The notes: generated by a model from the sequence alone, not told the origin. Positions 44,580-53,332 are shown, counted from the first letter of the stretch. The stretch: DNA of 64,000 bases from Micromonospora siamensis (GCF_900090305.1 NZ_LT607751.1:2728001-2792000); one strand, 5' to 3'. A program made the numbers and translations.

Positions 44580-45443
44580 TCAGCGGGCCGGCAGGGTCGC
44601 CGCGAACGCTGCCACCCGGGCGGCCACCGGACCGGCGGCGCGGACCCAGGTGAAGTGGTCCAGCGGCGCGCCCGCCTCGGCGACGGTGTACCGGTCCCGG
44701 GTCACCGGAGCGGCGGTCAGCTTCGCGCAGAGGGCGTCCATTGTGGGGTGCGGGGTGTACTGGTCGTCGTCGACGCTGACCGCCAGCACCGGCGTGCGTA
44801 CACCTGCCACCGCCGCCTCCGCGTCCACCCCGTCCAGCCGGGGGAACCGCCCGGTGCGCGCGGTGTGCGCCCAGTCGCGGATCACCCCACGGGCCTGCCG
44901 TCCACCGAAACCCCAGCCCGGCCAGACCCGCAGCGCCGCGGCCACCGCCGCGATTCCCTGGGTGTACGGCAGCACCGCCCAGCCGCGTACGCCCGGGTAG
45001 TGCCGCCAGTACGGGATGCCGACCGCCACCAGGGCGAGCCCGTCCACACCCGCGCCGCCGCGCAGGGCGAGGTGCAGCAGGGCGGCCTGCCCGCCGAGCG
45101 AGTGGCCGAGCAGCAGGGTGGTCCGCCCGTCCAGGGTGGGCTTGAGCGCGTCGAGCACCGCGCCGACGTCGGCGGCCAGTTCGGCGTAGCCGTACCGGCA
45201 GGCGCGGCCGGGGCGGGGGGTGCTCGCGCCGGTGCCGCGCAGGTCGGCGACGACCACCGCCAGTCCGGCCGCGCGCAGCGCCGCCGCGAACGGCCGGTAG
45301 TAGCGGGCCCGGACCCCCATCGCCGGCCAGATCACCACGACCGGTGCGCCGACGACGCCGTCGGGCTCCGGATAACGCTGGACGCCGATCCGCGCCCCGT
45401 CGACGTCGACGAACTCCTGCTGGTATTCCGGTTCCCCGTTCAC
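44580..45443 (-). CDS. Alpha/beta-hydrolase fold protein
   Basis: Cytoplasmic hydrolase of 287 residues. The nucleophile lies in GHSLGG (residues about 114-119), WPAMGVRARYYRPFAAALRAAG is the first strand-turn segment, VVVADLRGTGAST the second, and APLDHFTWVRAAGP near 265 carries the probable catalytic histidine. It resembles YheT/predicted alpha-beta hydrolases of unknown substrate. GTG 45443 is supported by a leaderless promoter. It starts 23 bases downstream of the end of the heptose cluster but has its own promoter. Confidence 0.82.
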   Translation of the reverse strand: MNGEPEYQQEFVDVDGARIGVQRYPEPDGVVGAPVVVIWPAMGVRARYYRPFAAALRAAGLAVVVADLRGTGASTPRPGRACRYGYAELAADVGAVLDALKPTLDGRTTLLLGHSLGGQAALLHLALRGGAGVDGLALVAVGIPYWRHYPGVRGWAVLPYTQGIAAVAAALRVWPGWGFGGRQARGVIRDWAHTARTGRFPRLDGVDAEAAVAGVRTPVLAVSVDDDQYTPHPTMDALCAKLTAAPVTRDRYTVAEAGAPLDHFTWVRAAGPVAARVAAFAATLPAR

Positions 45444-45449
45444 CGGTCC

Positions 45450-45455
45450 AGCCTA
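45450..45455 (-). promoter_or_regulatory. -10 element of leaderless promoter (hydrolase gene)
   Basis: TAGGCT on the minus strand lies six bases before the GTG at 45443. Confidence 0.45.
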
Positions 45456-45465
45456 GAACCGGAAG

Positions 45466-46440
45466 CTACCCGTGGGTAGCCACGGGGTCGGGCCGCCGCG
45501 GCGCGACCGGCCGGTACCCCGTCGCCCGGTCGACCCGCTCCACCGCGGCCAGCACCGTCGGCACGTCCAGCGCGGCGAGCGCCGGGTGCACGCCGCCGTC
45601 GGCGGCCGGCGGTCGTGGACCCACCCAGAGCGCCTGGTGCCGGGGCCGGTCCGGTGGCGGCCCCCACTGCGCGGGGGAGACCGGGCCGAAGAGCAGGACC
45701 GAGGGGCACTCGTACGCGGTGGCCAGGTGCCCGATGCCGGTGTCGCCGCTGACCACCAGCCGGCCGTGGGCGACCAGGGCGGCCAGCTCGCCGACGTCGG
45801 TGCGGCCGGCGAGCACGGCTGATTCGGGCAGCCCGGCCCGGCGGGCCAGCTCCGCGGCGACCGGCCGTTCGGCGGCGGACCCGGTGACCACCACCCGGTG
45901 TCCCCGCTCGGTGAGCTCCCGGGCCAGCGCCGCGAACCGGTCGACCGGCCAGCGGCGCTGGGCCGCCTTCGCCCCCGGGTGCACGATGGTCACGCCGGTG
46001 GGCAGCCCGGCCGGGTCCGGCCGGCGTAACGCCAGGTCGGTGCGGTCGGCGGGGATGCCGTACCAGGCGAGCAGCCGGCACCAGCGGTCCACCTCGTGCT
46101 CCTCGGCGTACCAGACCGGCCCGTCCTGGTGTCCGGCTTCGGCGCTGGCGAAGGCGAGCATCCGGTCGGGGCGGGTGGTGGCGAGCATCCGGTGGGACTG
46201 CGGGCCCCTGCCGTGCAGGTTGACCGCGATCTCCGGTGCCGGCCCGGTCCGGGGCAGGGGTCCGAGGCCGTCGGCGTGCACGCGCCGGTCGATGCCGCCG
46301 ACCAGGTCGATCAGGGGGTCGAGCCAGGCGGGGGCGATGAGGGCCAACTCCTGTTCCGGGTACGCGGCGTGCAGGGCGCGCAGCGCGGGGACCCCGGTGG
46401 CGAGGTCCCCGACGCCGAGCGCCCGCAGGACGAGGATCAC
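45466..46440 (-). CDS. GT9-family glycosyltransferase (heptosyltransferase-like)
   Basis: Protein of 324 residues in the ADP-heptose heptosyltransferase family (GT9, WaaC/WaaF/RfaF-like). It opens with VILVLRALGVGDLATGVPALR and carries the donor-binding stretch SGDTGIGHLATAYECPSVLLFGP near residue 230-253. The family uses ADP-L- or D-glycero-D-manno-heptose. GTG 46440 overlaps the SDR stop by four bases. Last gene of the nine-gene cluster. It shares the fold and motifs with the GT9 half of the fusion protein at 51764, so the cluster has two heptosyltransferase candidates. Confidence 0.87.
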   Translation of the reverse strand: MILVLRALGVGDLATGVPALRALHAAYPEQELALIAPAWLDPLIDLVGGIDRRVHADGLGPLPRTGPAPEIAVNLHGRGPQSHRMLATTRPDRMLAFASAEAGHQDGPVWYAEEHEVDRWCRLLAWYGIPADRTDLALRRPDPAGLPTGVTIVHPGAKAAQRRWPVDRFAALARELTERGHRVVVTGSAAERPVAAELARRAGLPESAVLAGRTDVGELAALVAHGRLVVSGDTGIGHLATAYECPSVLLFGPVSPAQWGPPPDRPRHQALWVGPRPPAADGGVHPALAALDVPTVLAAVERVDRATGYRPVAPRRPDPVATHG

Positions 46441-47132
46441 GGGTACGACGACTCCTGCTCGGCGCAGACCACCATCTCCCGCACCGCGCAGCCGGCCGGC
46501 TGGGACAGCGCGAACATGATCGCCGCGGCCGTGTCGGCCGGATCGTTGAGGATCGCGTCCGGTCCGGGCTTGTACTGCTCGTCCCGGTCGTCGAAGAAGG
46601 CGGTCCGCATGCCGCCGGGGATCAGCAGGGTGACGCCGACGGTGCCGGCGAGTTCGGCGGCGAGGGCGCGGGTGAAGCCGACCACCCCGAACTTCGCCGC
46701 GCAGTACGCGGTGGCGTCGCTGACCGCCTTGACGCCCAACGTCGAGGCCACCGTCACCACCGTGCCGTGCGAACGCTCCAGGTAGGGCACCGCCGCCCGG
46801 ACCACCGCGGCCGTACCGAGCAGGTTGATCGCGACGATCCGGTCCCAGGTGGCCCCCTCCACGTCGGTCAGCTTCCCCGGGACGTCCATGCCGGCGGCGG
46901 TCACCACCCCGTCCAACCCGCCCGAGCGTTCGGCGAGCTGCCGGGTGGCCTCCTCGGCGGCCCGGGCGTCCGCCAGGTCGCACTCCACCCACGGCACCCC
47001 GTCGGCCGGCGCCCGCCGGTCCAGCACCAACGGCCGCCCGCCGGCCCTGGCCACCGCGGCCACCACCGCCGCGCCCAGCCCACTCGACCCACCGGTCACC
47101 AGAATGGTGCGATCATTCATGTCCCTGCTCAT
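46437..47132 (-). CDS. Short-chain dehydrogenase/reductase
   Basis: Classical SDR of 231 residues. The cofactor motif TGGSSGLG is at 13-20 and the catalytic triad S...YxxxK appears in VASTLGVKAVSDATAYCAAK. Its length and motif type are classical SDR, not the extended epimerase type of HldD/RfaD, so it is not the usual 6-epimerase. In this context it might oxidise or reduce a heptose or another sugar. ATG 47132 is used; ATG 47120 is an alternative. It is separated from HldE by a 76-base gap that contains a hairpin repeat. Confidence 0.85.
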   Translation of the reverse strand: MSRDMNDRTILVTGGSSGLGAAVVAAVARAGGRPLVLDRRAPADGVPWVECDLADARAAEEATRQLAERSGGLDGVVTAAGMDVPGKLTDVEGATWDRIVAINLLGTAAVVRAAVPYLERSHGTVVTVASTLGVKAVSDATAYCAAKFGVVGFTRALAAELAGTVGVTLLIPGGMRTAFFDDRDEQYKPGPDAILNDPADTAAAIMFALSQPAGCAVREMVVCAEQESSYP

Positions 47133-47135
47133 GCC

Positions 47136-47158
47136 GGCACTCCGCTTCGCTGCGTGCC
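47136..47158. repeat. UUCG-loop hairpin, REP-like element in the operon gap
   Basis: GGCAC and GTGCC arms enclose an inner GC-TTCG-CT turn. Next to it the sequence TCACTCGCTGACGCTCGCTCAT also reads like a repeated actinomycete spacer. The element fills the only sizeable gap of the heptose operon and could be a stabiliser or partial terminator of its transcript. Confidence 0.5.
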
Positions 47159-47208
47159 GCCATGAGGCACCGCCGCACTGTGTCGATGATTCACTCGCTG
47201 ACGCTCGC

Positions 47209-48621
47209 TCATACCGCTCCCTTGACGAGGTGCAGGCCGCGCTGGCGCGCGGCGGTGATGGTGCCGGTGGTGGACCGGCCGGTCAGGTAGGGGACCGTGA
47301 CTACCCGTCCGCCCCAGCGGTGGATCAACTCCGCCTCGGGCAGCTCCGGGGCGTCCTCCCCGGCGTAGTCACCACCCTTGACCCAGACGTCGGGCCGCAG
47401 CCGGGCCAGCACCTGGTGCGGGGTGGGCTGGTCGAAGACCACCACCGCGTCCACGCAGTCCAGGGCACCCAGCAGCCGCGCCCGGTCGGCCTGCGGGTTG
47501 ACCGGGCGCTCCGGGCCCTTCAGGCCGCGTACGCTGCGGTCGGAGTTGAGGCAGACCACCAGGCAGTCGCCGAGTCGGCGGGCCGCCCTGAGGGTGGCCA
47601 GGTGCCCGGCGTGCAGGATGTCGAAGCAGCCGCCGGTGGCGACGACGGTGCCGCCGTCGGCGCGTACCCTCGCCACCAGCTCCTCGGCGGTGCCGGCAGC
47701 GACCGGCCGGGCGGCCCCTTCCCGCTCCCGGTGCAGGCCCGCCGCCCCACCCGCGGCCACGTACGCCGACGCCGCCTCGACCGCCGCGCCGACCGCCTCC
47801 GCGGTCGACGCGCCGTCGCCCAGCGCCAGCGCGGCGGTGGCCGCGAACCGGTCACCGGCGCCGCAGGTGTCCTCGACGTGCTCCAACTGCTCCGCCGGCG
47901 GTACGACCAGCGGGGTGGGGCCGCCGTGGCAGAGCACCGCGCCGTCGGCGCCCATGGTCACCGCCACCGCGCCCGCCCGCCAGCGGTGGCGCAGCTCGTG
48001 ACCGGCGCGGGTGGCCGTGGACAACGCCGAGCCGCCCCCGGCGTCCCCGGTGAGCTGACGCAGCTCGCCGAGGTTCGGGGTGGTCAGCCGGGCGCCCGGC
48101 ACCGCGGCCGGGCCGCGCGGGTGCGGATCCCAGACGACCGGGGCGGACGTCCCGGCCAACGCGGTGCGCAGGGTGGGCTGGCGCAGCAGCCCGCGGCCGT
48201 AGTCGCTGACCAGCACGGCCCGGGCCCGGGCCAGCAGCTCCAGCACCGCCTCCGGCGGCTCGCCGGGGGACTGCGGGTCGCCGCCCCGGTCCAGCCGCAG
48301 CAGGGTCTGCCCGCCGGAGCGCAGCCGGATCTTCTCGGCGGTCGCGCCGGGCAGGTGCAGCGGATAGACCTTGACCCCGGCCTGGGCCAGCAGCTCCGCC
48401 AGGCGGGCCCCACCGGCGTCGTCGGCCAGCGCGGTCACCAGCGCCACCTCGGTGTGCTGCGCGGCGGCGAGCAGCGCGGCCAGCCCGGCGCCGCCCGGCC
48501 GGTCGGTGGCGTGCCGCTCGTCGAGCACGGGGACCGGGGCGTCCGGGCAGACCCGGCTGACCGCGCCGGTGACGTCCCGGTCCAGCAGCGCGTCACCGAC
48601 CACCACCAGCGGCCCGGTCAC
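47209..48621 (-). CDS. hldE: Bifunctional HldE-type heptose 7-phosphate kinase / heptose 1-phosphate adenylyltransferase
   Basis: Protein of 470 residues, the length of HldE/RfaE. Residues 1-315 are a PfkB/ribokinase-type kinase ending in DTCGAGDRFAA, which carries the catalytic GAGD. Residues about 330-470 form a nucleotidyltransferase of the cytidylyltransferase-like fold with GGCFDILHAGH (the GxFDxxHxGH motif) and VNPQADRARLL. Together they phosphorylate D-glycero-D-manno-heptose 7-phosphate at C1 and join the resulting 1-phosphate to AMP, giving ADP-heptose. GTG start overlaps the GmhA stop by four bases. Confidence 0.93.
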   Translation of the reverse strand: MTGPLVVVGDALLDRDVTGAVSRVCPDAPVPVLDERHATDRPGGAGLAALLAAAQHTEVALVTALADDAGGARLAELLAQAGVKVYPLHLPGATAEKIRLRSGGQTLLRLDRGGDPQSPGEPPEAVLELLARARAVLVSDYGRGLLRQPTLRTALAGTSAPVVWDPHPRGPAAVPGARLTTPNLGELRQLTGDAGGGSALSTATRAGHELRHRWRAGAVAVTMGADGAVLCHGGPTPLVVPPAEQLEHVEDTCGAGDRFAATAALALGDGASTAEAVGAAVEAASAYVAAGGAAGLHREREGAARPVAAGTAEELVARVRADGGTVVATGGCFDILHAGHLATLRAARRLGDCLVVCLNSDRSVRGLKGPERPVNPQADRARLLGALDCVDAVVVFDQPTPHQVLARLRPDVWVKGGDYAGEDAPELPEAELIHRWGGRVVTVPYLTGRSTTGTITAARQRGLHLVKGAV

Positions 48622-49526
48622 GACTCCACCCAACCGGTGCCGGTCGGACCGTGGCCGTTGCGCCCGTGGCCGTTGACGACCCGGCCGTTCGCCCCGCCCT
48701 GCGGGCCCGCGCCGTCCGGGCCGTGCCCGTTGTGGCCGGCACCGTCCGGGCCGTGAGCGTGCGGGCCCATCCCGTCCGGACCGGCGCCGCCGGTGCGGCG
48801 TCCGTGGCCGTTGACCGGCCGGCCGGCCCGAGCGCCGACCACGCCGGCGAGCACGTGCTCGTCCCAACCGGTTCCGTCCCGCCCCGCCGGCTTCCCGACG
48901 GCGGGGGCGACGGTACGCGGCGCCGGTGCGGCCAGCCCCGGCAGGCTGCGGACCAGCGGCAACGCCTGGTCCACGTACTCGCAGAGCAGGTGGGAGGAGA
49001 CCAGGTGCAGCTCCTGCACCACCTGGCTGTCCGCCGACGGCACCGCCAGCACGTCGTCGCAGAGATCGGCCAGCGGGTTGGGCGCCGGGCCGGTGAAGGC
49101 CCAGGTACGCAGGCCCGTGTCCCGGCCGGCCCGGGCCGCGGTGAGCAGGTTGGGGCTGGTGCCGCTGGTGGACAGGAGCAGGAGGATGTCGTCGGGTCGG
49201 CCGTGGGCGCGGACCTGGCGGGCGAAGACCTCGTCGTAGCCGTAGTCGTTGCCGATGGCGGTCATGGCGCTGGTTTCGGCGTGCAGGGCGATGGCGGAGA
49301 GTGGTTCGCGGTCGTGGCGGAGTTTGCCGACGAGTTCGGCGGTGAGGTGTTGGGCCTCGGCGGCGCTGCCGCCGTTGCCGGCCACCAGCAACCGCCCGCC
49401 CCGGGCCAGCGTCCAGGCCAGCTCCGTGCCCCAACCGGCCAGCCGCTCGGCCACCTGCCGGTACGGCAGCAGCGCGGCGGCCAGCCCGGAGAGGTGGCTG
49501 TCCAGCGTGGAGAGCGTGCTGGTCAT
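48618..49526 (-). CDS. gmhA: GmhA-type sedoheptulose 7-phosphate isomerase with long low-complexity tail
   Basis: Protein of 302 residues. Residues 1-200 are a SIS-domain phosphoheptose isomerase with GNGGSAAEAQHLTAELVGK at 50-68, STSGTSPN at 119-126 and the catalytic-histidine segment QELHLVSSHLLCEYVDQAL at 171-189. It makes D-glycero-D-manno-heptose 7-phosphate from sedoheptulose 7-phosphate. Residues 200-302 are an extra tail not found in GmhA proteins of about 190-200 residues; it is rich in Gly, His and Asn, with the repeated VNGHGR at 238 and 284. ATG shares one base with the stop of the upstream glycosyltransferase gene. Confidence 0.9.
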   Translation of the reverse strand: MTSTLSTLDSHLSGLAAALLPYRQVAERLAGWGTELAWTLARGGRLLVAGNGGSAAEAQHLTAELVGKLRHDREPLSAIALHAETSAMTAIGNDYGYDEVFARQVRAHGRPDDILLLLSTSGTSPNLLTAARAGRDTGLRTWAFTGPAPNPLADLCDDVLAVPSADSQVVQELHLVSSHLLCEYVDQALPLVRSLPGLAAPAPRTVAPAVGKPAGRDGTGWDEHVLAGVVGARAGRPVNGHGRRTGGAGPDGMGPHAHGPDGAGHNGHGPDGAGPQGGANGRVVNGHGRNGHGPTGTGWVES

Positions 49527-50743
49527 CAGGCCACCGCCGGGGTCGGCCGGCTCAGCGCGCCCACCGACGCGTAGACCGCACCGAGCTGCTCGGCGCAGCG
49601 CCTCCACGAGTACCGGCTGCGGATCCGGTCCAGCGCCGCCGTGGCGTACGCGAACCGGCGCACGTTGTCGGTGAGCAGCCGGCGGATGGTCGTGCCCAGG
49701 GTGCGCGGGTCGCGCGGCGGCACCAGGTCACCGGTCAGGCCGTCGACCACCGTGTCGGCGATCCCGCCCACGTTGGTCCCGACGACCGGCACCCCACAGG
49801 CCATCGCCTCCAGCGGGGTGAGGCCGAACGGCTCGTACCAGGGGGCGGCGACCAGCACGTCCGCCGACCGGTACCAGGCGCCCATCTCCTCGCGGGGCAC
49901 CGCGCCGACCAGCTTCACCCGGTCGGCCACCCCGCACGACTCGGCCAGGGCGCGCAGCCGGCGGGCGAACGAGTCGGCGGCCAGCAGCTCGGCCGGCGGG
50001 CCGCCGACCACCACACACTCCGCCTCCGGCACCGCCGGCATCGCCCGGACCACCTCCAGGAAGCCCTTGCGCTCCACCATCCGGCCGACCGTCAGGATCC
50101 GCGGGCGGGCCGGGTCACGCGGCGCGACCGGCCCGTCGGGGCGGAACACCTGCTGGTTGACCCCGGACGGGACCAGCGCCATCCGGGAGCGGGGCACGCC
50201 CATCCGGACCAGCTCGGCGACCTCGTCCTCGCACTGCACGACGACCCGGTCGACGGCCCGGCCGAGGGCCCGCTCGTAGCCGATCCGGCCCGGCGGGCTG
50301 GTGTCCCGGGCACCCTGGTGCCGCCGCTTCACGCTGCCCAGCGCGTGGTACGTCAGCACCACCGGCACCCCGGTACGCCGGGCGGCGTGCACGGTGGCCA
50401 GCCCGCTCATCCAGAAGTGGGCGTGCGCCACCTGCGGGGTCCAGTCGCCGTGTCCCCACCGGTCGGCCAGCCACCCGCCGAACTCGGCCATGTACGGCAG
50501 CAGGTCGTCCTTCGGCACCCGCTGGGCGGGACCGGCCGGCACGTGGTGCACCTGGTAACCGTCGGGGCTGGCCACCTGCTCCGGCACGGAGGGGGAGTCG
50601 CGGCGGGTGTAGACCCGCACGTCGTGTCCCTCCCCGGCCAGCGCGGCGGCGAGCTCCGCCACGTGCGTGTTCTGACCGCCGGCGTCCTCCTCGCCGAGGA
50701 CGGCGAGTGGGCTGGCGTGCTCCGAAATCATCGCGATGCGCAT
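49526..50743 (-). CDS. GT-B fold glycosyltransferase (GT4-like)
   Basis: Glycosyltransferase of 405 residues. The N-domain begins MISEHASPLAVLGEEDAGGQNTHVAELA and the C-domain carries GRMVERKGFLEVVRAMP and the EPFGLTPLEAMACGVPVVGT donor-binding EX7E motif near residue 305. It resembles the D-inositol-3-phosphate/sucrose-phosphate-type GT4 branch. The acceptor and donor are unknown; in context it probably adds sugar to a heptose-containing chain. The gene overlaps the following glycosyltransferase by 16 bases. RBS GGAGGAGAC. Confidence 0.88.
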   Translation of the reverse strand: MRIAMISEHASPLAVLGEEDAGGQNTHVAELAAALAGEGHDVRVYTRRDSPSVPEQVASPDGYQVHHVPAGPAQRVPKDDLLPYMAEFGGWLADRWGHGDWTPQVAHAHFWMSGLATVHAARRTGVPVVLTYHALGSVKRRHQGARDTSPPGRIGYERALGRAVDRVVVQCEDEVAELVRMGVPRSRMALVPSGVNQQVFRPDGPVAPRDPARPRILTVGRMVERKGFLEVVRAMPAVPEAECVVVGGPPAELLAADSFARRLRALAESCGVADRVKLVGAVPREEMGAWYRSADVLVAAPWYEPFGLTPLEAMACGVPVVGTNVGGIADTVVDGLTGDLVPPRDPRTLGTTIRRLLTDNVRRFAYATAALDRIRSRYSWRRCAEQLGAVYASVGALSRPTPAVA

Positions 50744-51714
50744 GTCTCCTCCTCCATCAGCCTTTCCCAGTCGGCCAGGAACCGATCCAGCCCGAAGCGT
50801 TCCTTCGCCACCTCGCGCCCGCGGGCGCCGAGCCGGTGCGCCGCGTCCCGGTCGGTGGCGAGCCATCGGGCGGCCTCGATCAGGGTGTCGACGCGGGTGG
50901 AGAGCACCCCGGCGTCGGGCGGTACGGCGTCCACCGCCTCGGTGGTGGCCAGCGCGACCACCGGCATGCCGATGGACATGGCCTCGATCAGGCTCAGCCC
51001 GAGCGAGGTCCACCGGCACAGGTGCAGGTACGCCCGCCGGCGGGCCACCTCCTCATGCATCCCGTCCTGCGGCAGGTCGTCGTACCCGGTCACCGGGTGG
51101 GCGGTGGGGCCGCCGCGGGCGGCGAGGGCAGCCGGCAGCCCGGCCACCCCCATGCCGAAGACGTCCAGCGGGGCGACCTGCGCGAACCGGGGCATCAGGT
51201 CGGTGCCGGTGACCCGCCAGCGGCGGACCGGCTCGTTGGTGACCACGGCGAGCCGGTCCAGCTCGCCGGTCCACTCGACCGCGGGCGGCACGATGCCGTG
51301 CTCGACGACGGCGGTGCGGGTCCCGCCGTTGTCCCAGAACAGCTCGTTGAAGTGGGTGACGTGGACCAGCAGCAGGTCGTCGCGGTCGGCCATCGGGTGC
51401 CGGGTGTTCGGCACGTCGCCCTTGGGGGTGTTGTGCTCGACGTAGATCGCCGGCACGTCCCGGCCGGGCCGCCGGCCGAGCCACTGCTCGGCCAGTTCCA
51501 GCTCGTCGGGGCGTTGCAGGATGACCAGGTCCACGTCGGCGCCGGCCAGGTCCTGCGGGGTCACCTCGACGGCGTTCCCGGGCCAGGGGTAGGTGCGGGC
51601 CCGGCCCAGCCCGTACGGGCCCCGGTCGGGGGTGACCGGCACCAGGTAGCGGTGCCGGCCGTGCACGAAGGACGTCGTCCAGGAGCCGTGCACGTGCCAG
51701 AGCAGGACGTTCAT
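50728..51714 (-). CDS. GT-B fold glycosyltransferase
   Basis: Protein of 328 residues with a two-domain GT-B layout. The N-domain begins MNVLLWHVHGSWTTSFVHGRHRYLVPVTPDRG; the C-domain has CRWTSLGLSLIEAMSIGMPVVALATTEAVDAVP, the EX7E-type motif of GT4 family enzymes. I recognise the family only by this. It is embedded in the heptose cluster. Overlap with the next gene (16 bases) indicates co-translation. GGAGAGAC precedes the ATG. Confidence 0.82.
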   Translation of the reverse strand: MNVLLWHVHGSWTTSFVHGRHRYLVPVTPDRGPYGLGRARTYPWPGNAVEVTPQDLAGADVDLVILQRPDELELAEQWLGRRPGRDVPAIYVEHNTPKGDVPNTRHPMADRDDLLLVHVTHFNELFWDNGGTRTAVVEHGIVPPAVEWTGELDRLAVVTNEPVRRWRVTGTDLMPRFAQVAPLDVFGMGVAGLPAALAARGGPTAHPVTGYDDLPQDGMHEEVARRRAYLHLCRWTSLGLSLIEAMSIGMPVVALATTEAVDAVPPDAGVLSTRVDTLIEAARWLATDRDAAHRLGARGREVAKERFGLDRFLADWERLMEEETCASR

Positions 51715-51763
51715 GTCTCTCCTCACACGAGGGCGGTCGGTCGGGACGAGGGGCGGGTGCGGC

Positions 51764-53332
51764 TCAGCCCGGGGGCGGCGCGAGCAGCCCGACGGCGGCG
51801 ACCACCTGACCGGGGTCGACGCCGGCCAGGCAGGGATGGTCGGGCACCGGGCAGCGGGCCGCCCGGGTGTCCCGGCAGGGCGCCCCGGCGTCGCCGAGCC
51901 GGATCGCCGGCACCCGGTAGGGGCCCCACTGTCCGTACGGGACGGTGGGGGCGAAGAGGCTGACCACCGGGGTGCCGACGGCGGCGGCGAGGTGGGCGGG
52001 GCCGGTGTTGCCGACCACCAGGCAGCGCGCCCCGGCGATGATCCCGGCCAGCCCGGCGAGGTCGGTCCGGCCGCCGAAGTCCTCGCCACCGGCCGCGGCG
52101 ACCCTGGCCGTCAGCTCCCGCTCGCCGGGGCCGCCGGTGACCAGCACCCGGTGCGCGGCGGCGGTCAGCGCGGCGACGATGTCGGCGCACCGCTGCGGCG
52201 GGCAGGCCCGGGCCGGCACCGACGCCCCGGGGTGCACCACCACGTAGTCGCCGCCGTCTCCACCGGCCACCGCGTCGTCGCGCAGCCGCAGCATCGGCTC
52301 GTCGTGGTGAGGTAGGGCGAAGCCGGCCGCGGCGGCCAGGGACAGCGCGCGTTCCGGTTCCGGCACGCCGACCGGGACGCGGTGGCGGACGTCGAGCAGG
52401 CTGCCCGGGTAGTCGTCGCTGACCGCGCTGATCCTCGGCGCTCCGGCGACCCGCAGCAGCAGGGCCAGCGGGAGAGGCGACTGGTGGAAGCTGGTGAAGA
52501 TGATCGCCTCGTCGGCGTCGACCTGCGCGAGGCGCTCGGTGAGGCGACTCATGTCCGCCGGGTCGACGGGCTCGGGGTCGCCGTCGATCCAGGGCAGTGG
52601 CCATTCGATGATCTCGTCGATGCCGGGCAGCAGTTCGGCGGCGGCGCGGCCGCGGGGCCCGCAGAGCAGGACGACGCGGTGGGCGCCGGCGGCGACGGCG
52701 CGGATGGCGGGTCCGGTGACCAGGACGTCTCCGGCGGAGTCGCTGCGGACCACCAGGACGGTGCCGGTGGGTTCGGCGCGCGGGGTCGTCGGGCGGACGG
52801 CGTTCTGGCGGCGCAGGATCTCCTCGACGGCGGCGGGCAGGTCCCGGGCCACGTGCGGCGCGGCGGCTATCTCCTCGGGCCGGGTCACCGGCGTCGGCAC
52901 CAGCACCCCGGTGGCCCCGGCGGCCAGCGCGGCCGTCACGTCCCGGCCGATGTCGCCGACCAGCACACAGCGGCGCGGATCGGTGCGCAGCGCCCGGGCG
53001 GCGGCGTACACCATCCCGGGGGCCGGTTTGCGGCAGGAGCAGCGGTCCTCGTCGTCGTGCGGGCAGACCTGCCAGTCGTCGAACGGCCCGAGCAGCTCCT
53101 CGATCCGGGCGTGCACGGCGTGCATCTGCCCGGCGGTGAAGTACCCCCGGGCCAGCCCCGACTGGTTGGTCACCACCCCGAGCCGCAGGCCGGCGGCGCG
53201 CAGCCGGTCCAGCGCCTCCCGCACCCCGGGCAGCGGGCGGACCTTCTCCGGGTCACCGTTGTAGGGCACGTCCTCGACCAGTGTGCCGTCCCGGTCCAGC
53301 AGCACCGCGTCGTACAGCGGGGACGTCGACAT
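51764..53332 (-). CDS. Fusion of GmhB-type HAD phosphatase with GT9 glycosyltransferase
   Basis: Protein of 522 residues. Residues 1-180 are D,D-heptose 1,7-bisphosphate phosphatase (GmhB): the HAD nucleophile pair D13 and D15 (DRDGT), the CRKP block with K102, and the structural zinc motif C90, H92, C98, C100. From about 190 to 520 runs a GT9 heptosyltransferase-like domain (VLVVRSDSAGDVLVTGPAIR; VVGNTGPAHLAAAVGTPVVSLFAPT). The fused enzyme could feed its product into transfer locally, though the phosphatase acts two steps before the ADP-sugar. It follows the GT2 gene, sharing one base. Confidence 0.9.
   Translation of the reverse strand: MSTSPLYDAVLLDRDGTLVEDVPYNGDPEKVRPLPGVREALDRLRAAGLRLGVVTNQSGLARGYFTAGQMHAVHARIEELLGPFDDWQVCPHDDEDRCSCRKPAPGMVYAAARALRTDPRRCVLVGDIGRDVTAALAAGATGVLVPTPVTRPEEIAAAPHVARDLPAAVEEILRRQNAVRPTTPRAEPTGTVLVVRSDSAGDVLVTGPAIRAVAAGAHRVVLLCGPRGRAAAELLPGIDEIIEWPLPWIDGDPEPVDPADMSRLTERLAQVDADEAIIFTSFHQSPLPLALLLRVAGAPRISAVSDDYPGSLLDVRHRVPVGVPEPERALSLAAAAGFALPHHDEPMLRLRDDAVAGGDGGDYVVVHPGASVPARACPPQRCADIVAALTAAAHRVLVTGGPGERELTARVAAAGGEDFGGRTDLAGLAGIIAGARCLVVGNTGPAHLAAAVGTPVVSLFAPTVPYGQWGPYRVPAIRLGDAGAPCRDTRAARCPVPDHPCLAGVDPGQVVAAVGLLAPPPG

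Noticed and set aside
46437..47132. SDR as HldD heptose 6-epimerase
   Set aside because: Too short and of the classical SDR type, while HldD is an extended SDR of about 310 residues.
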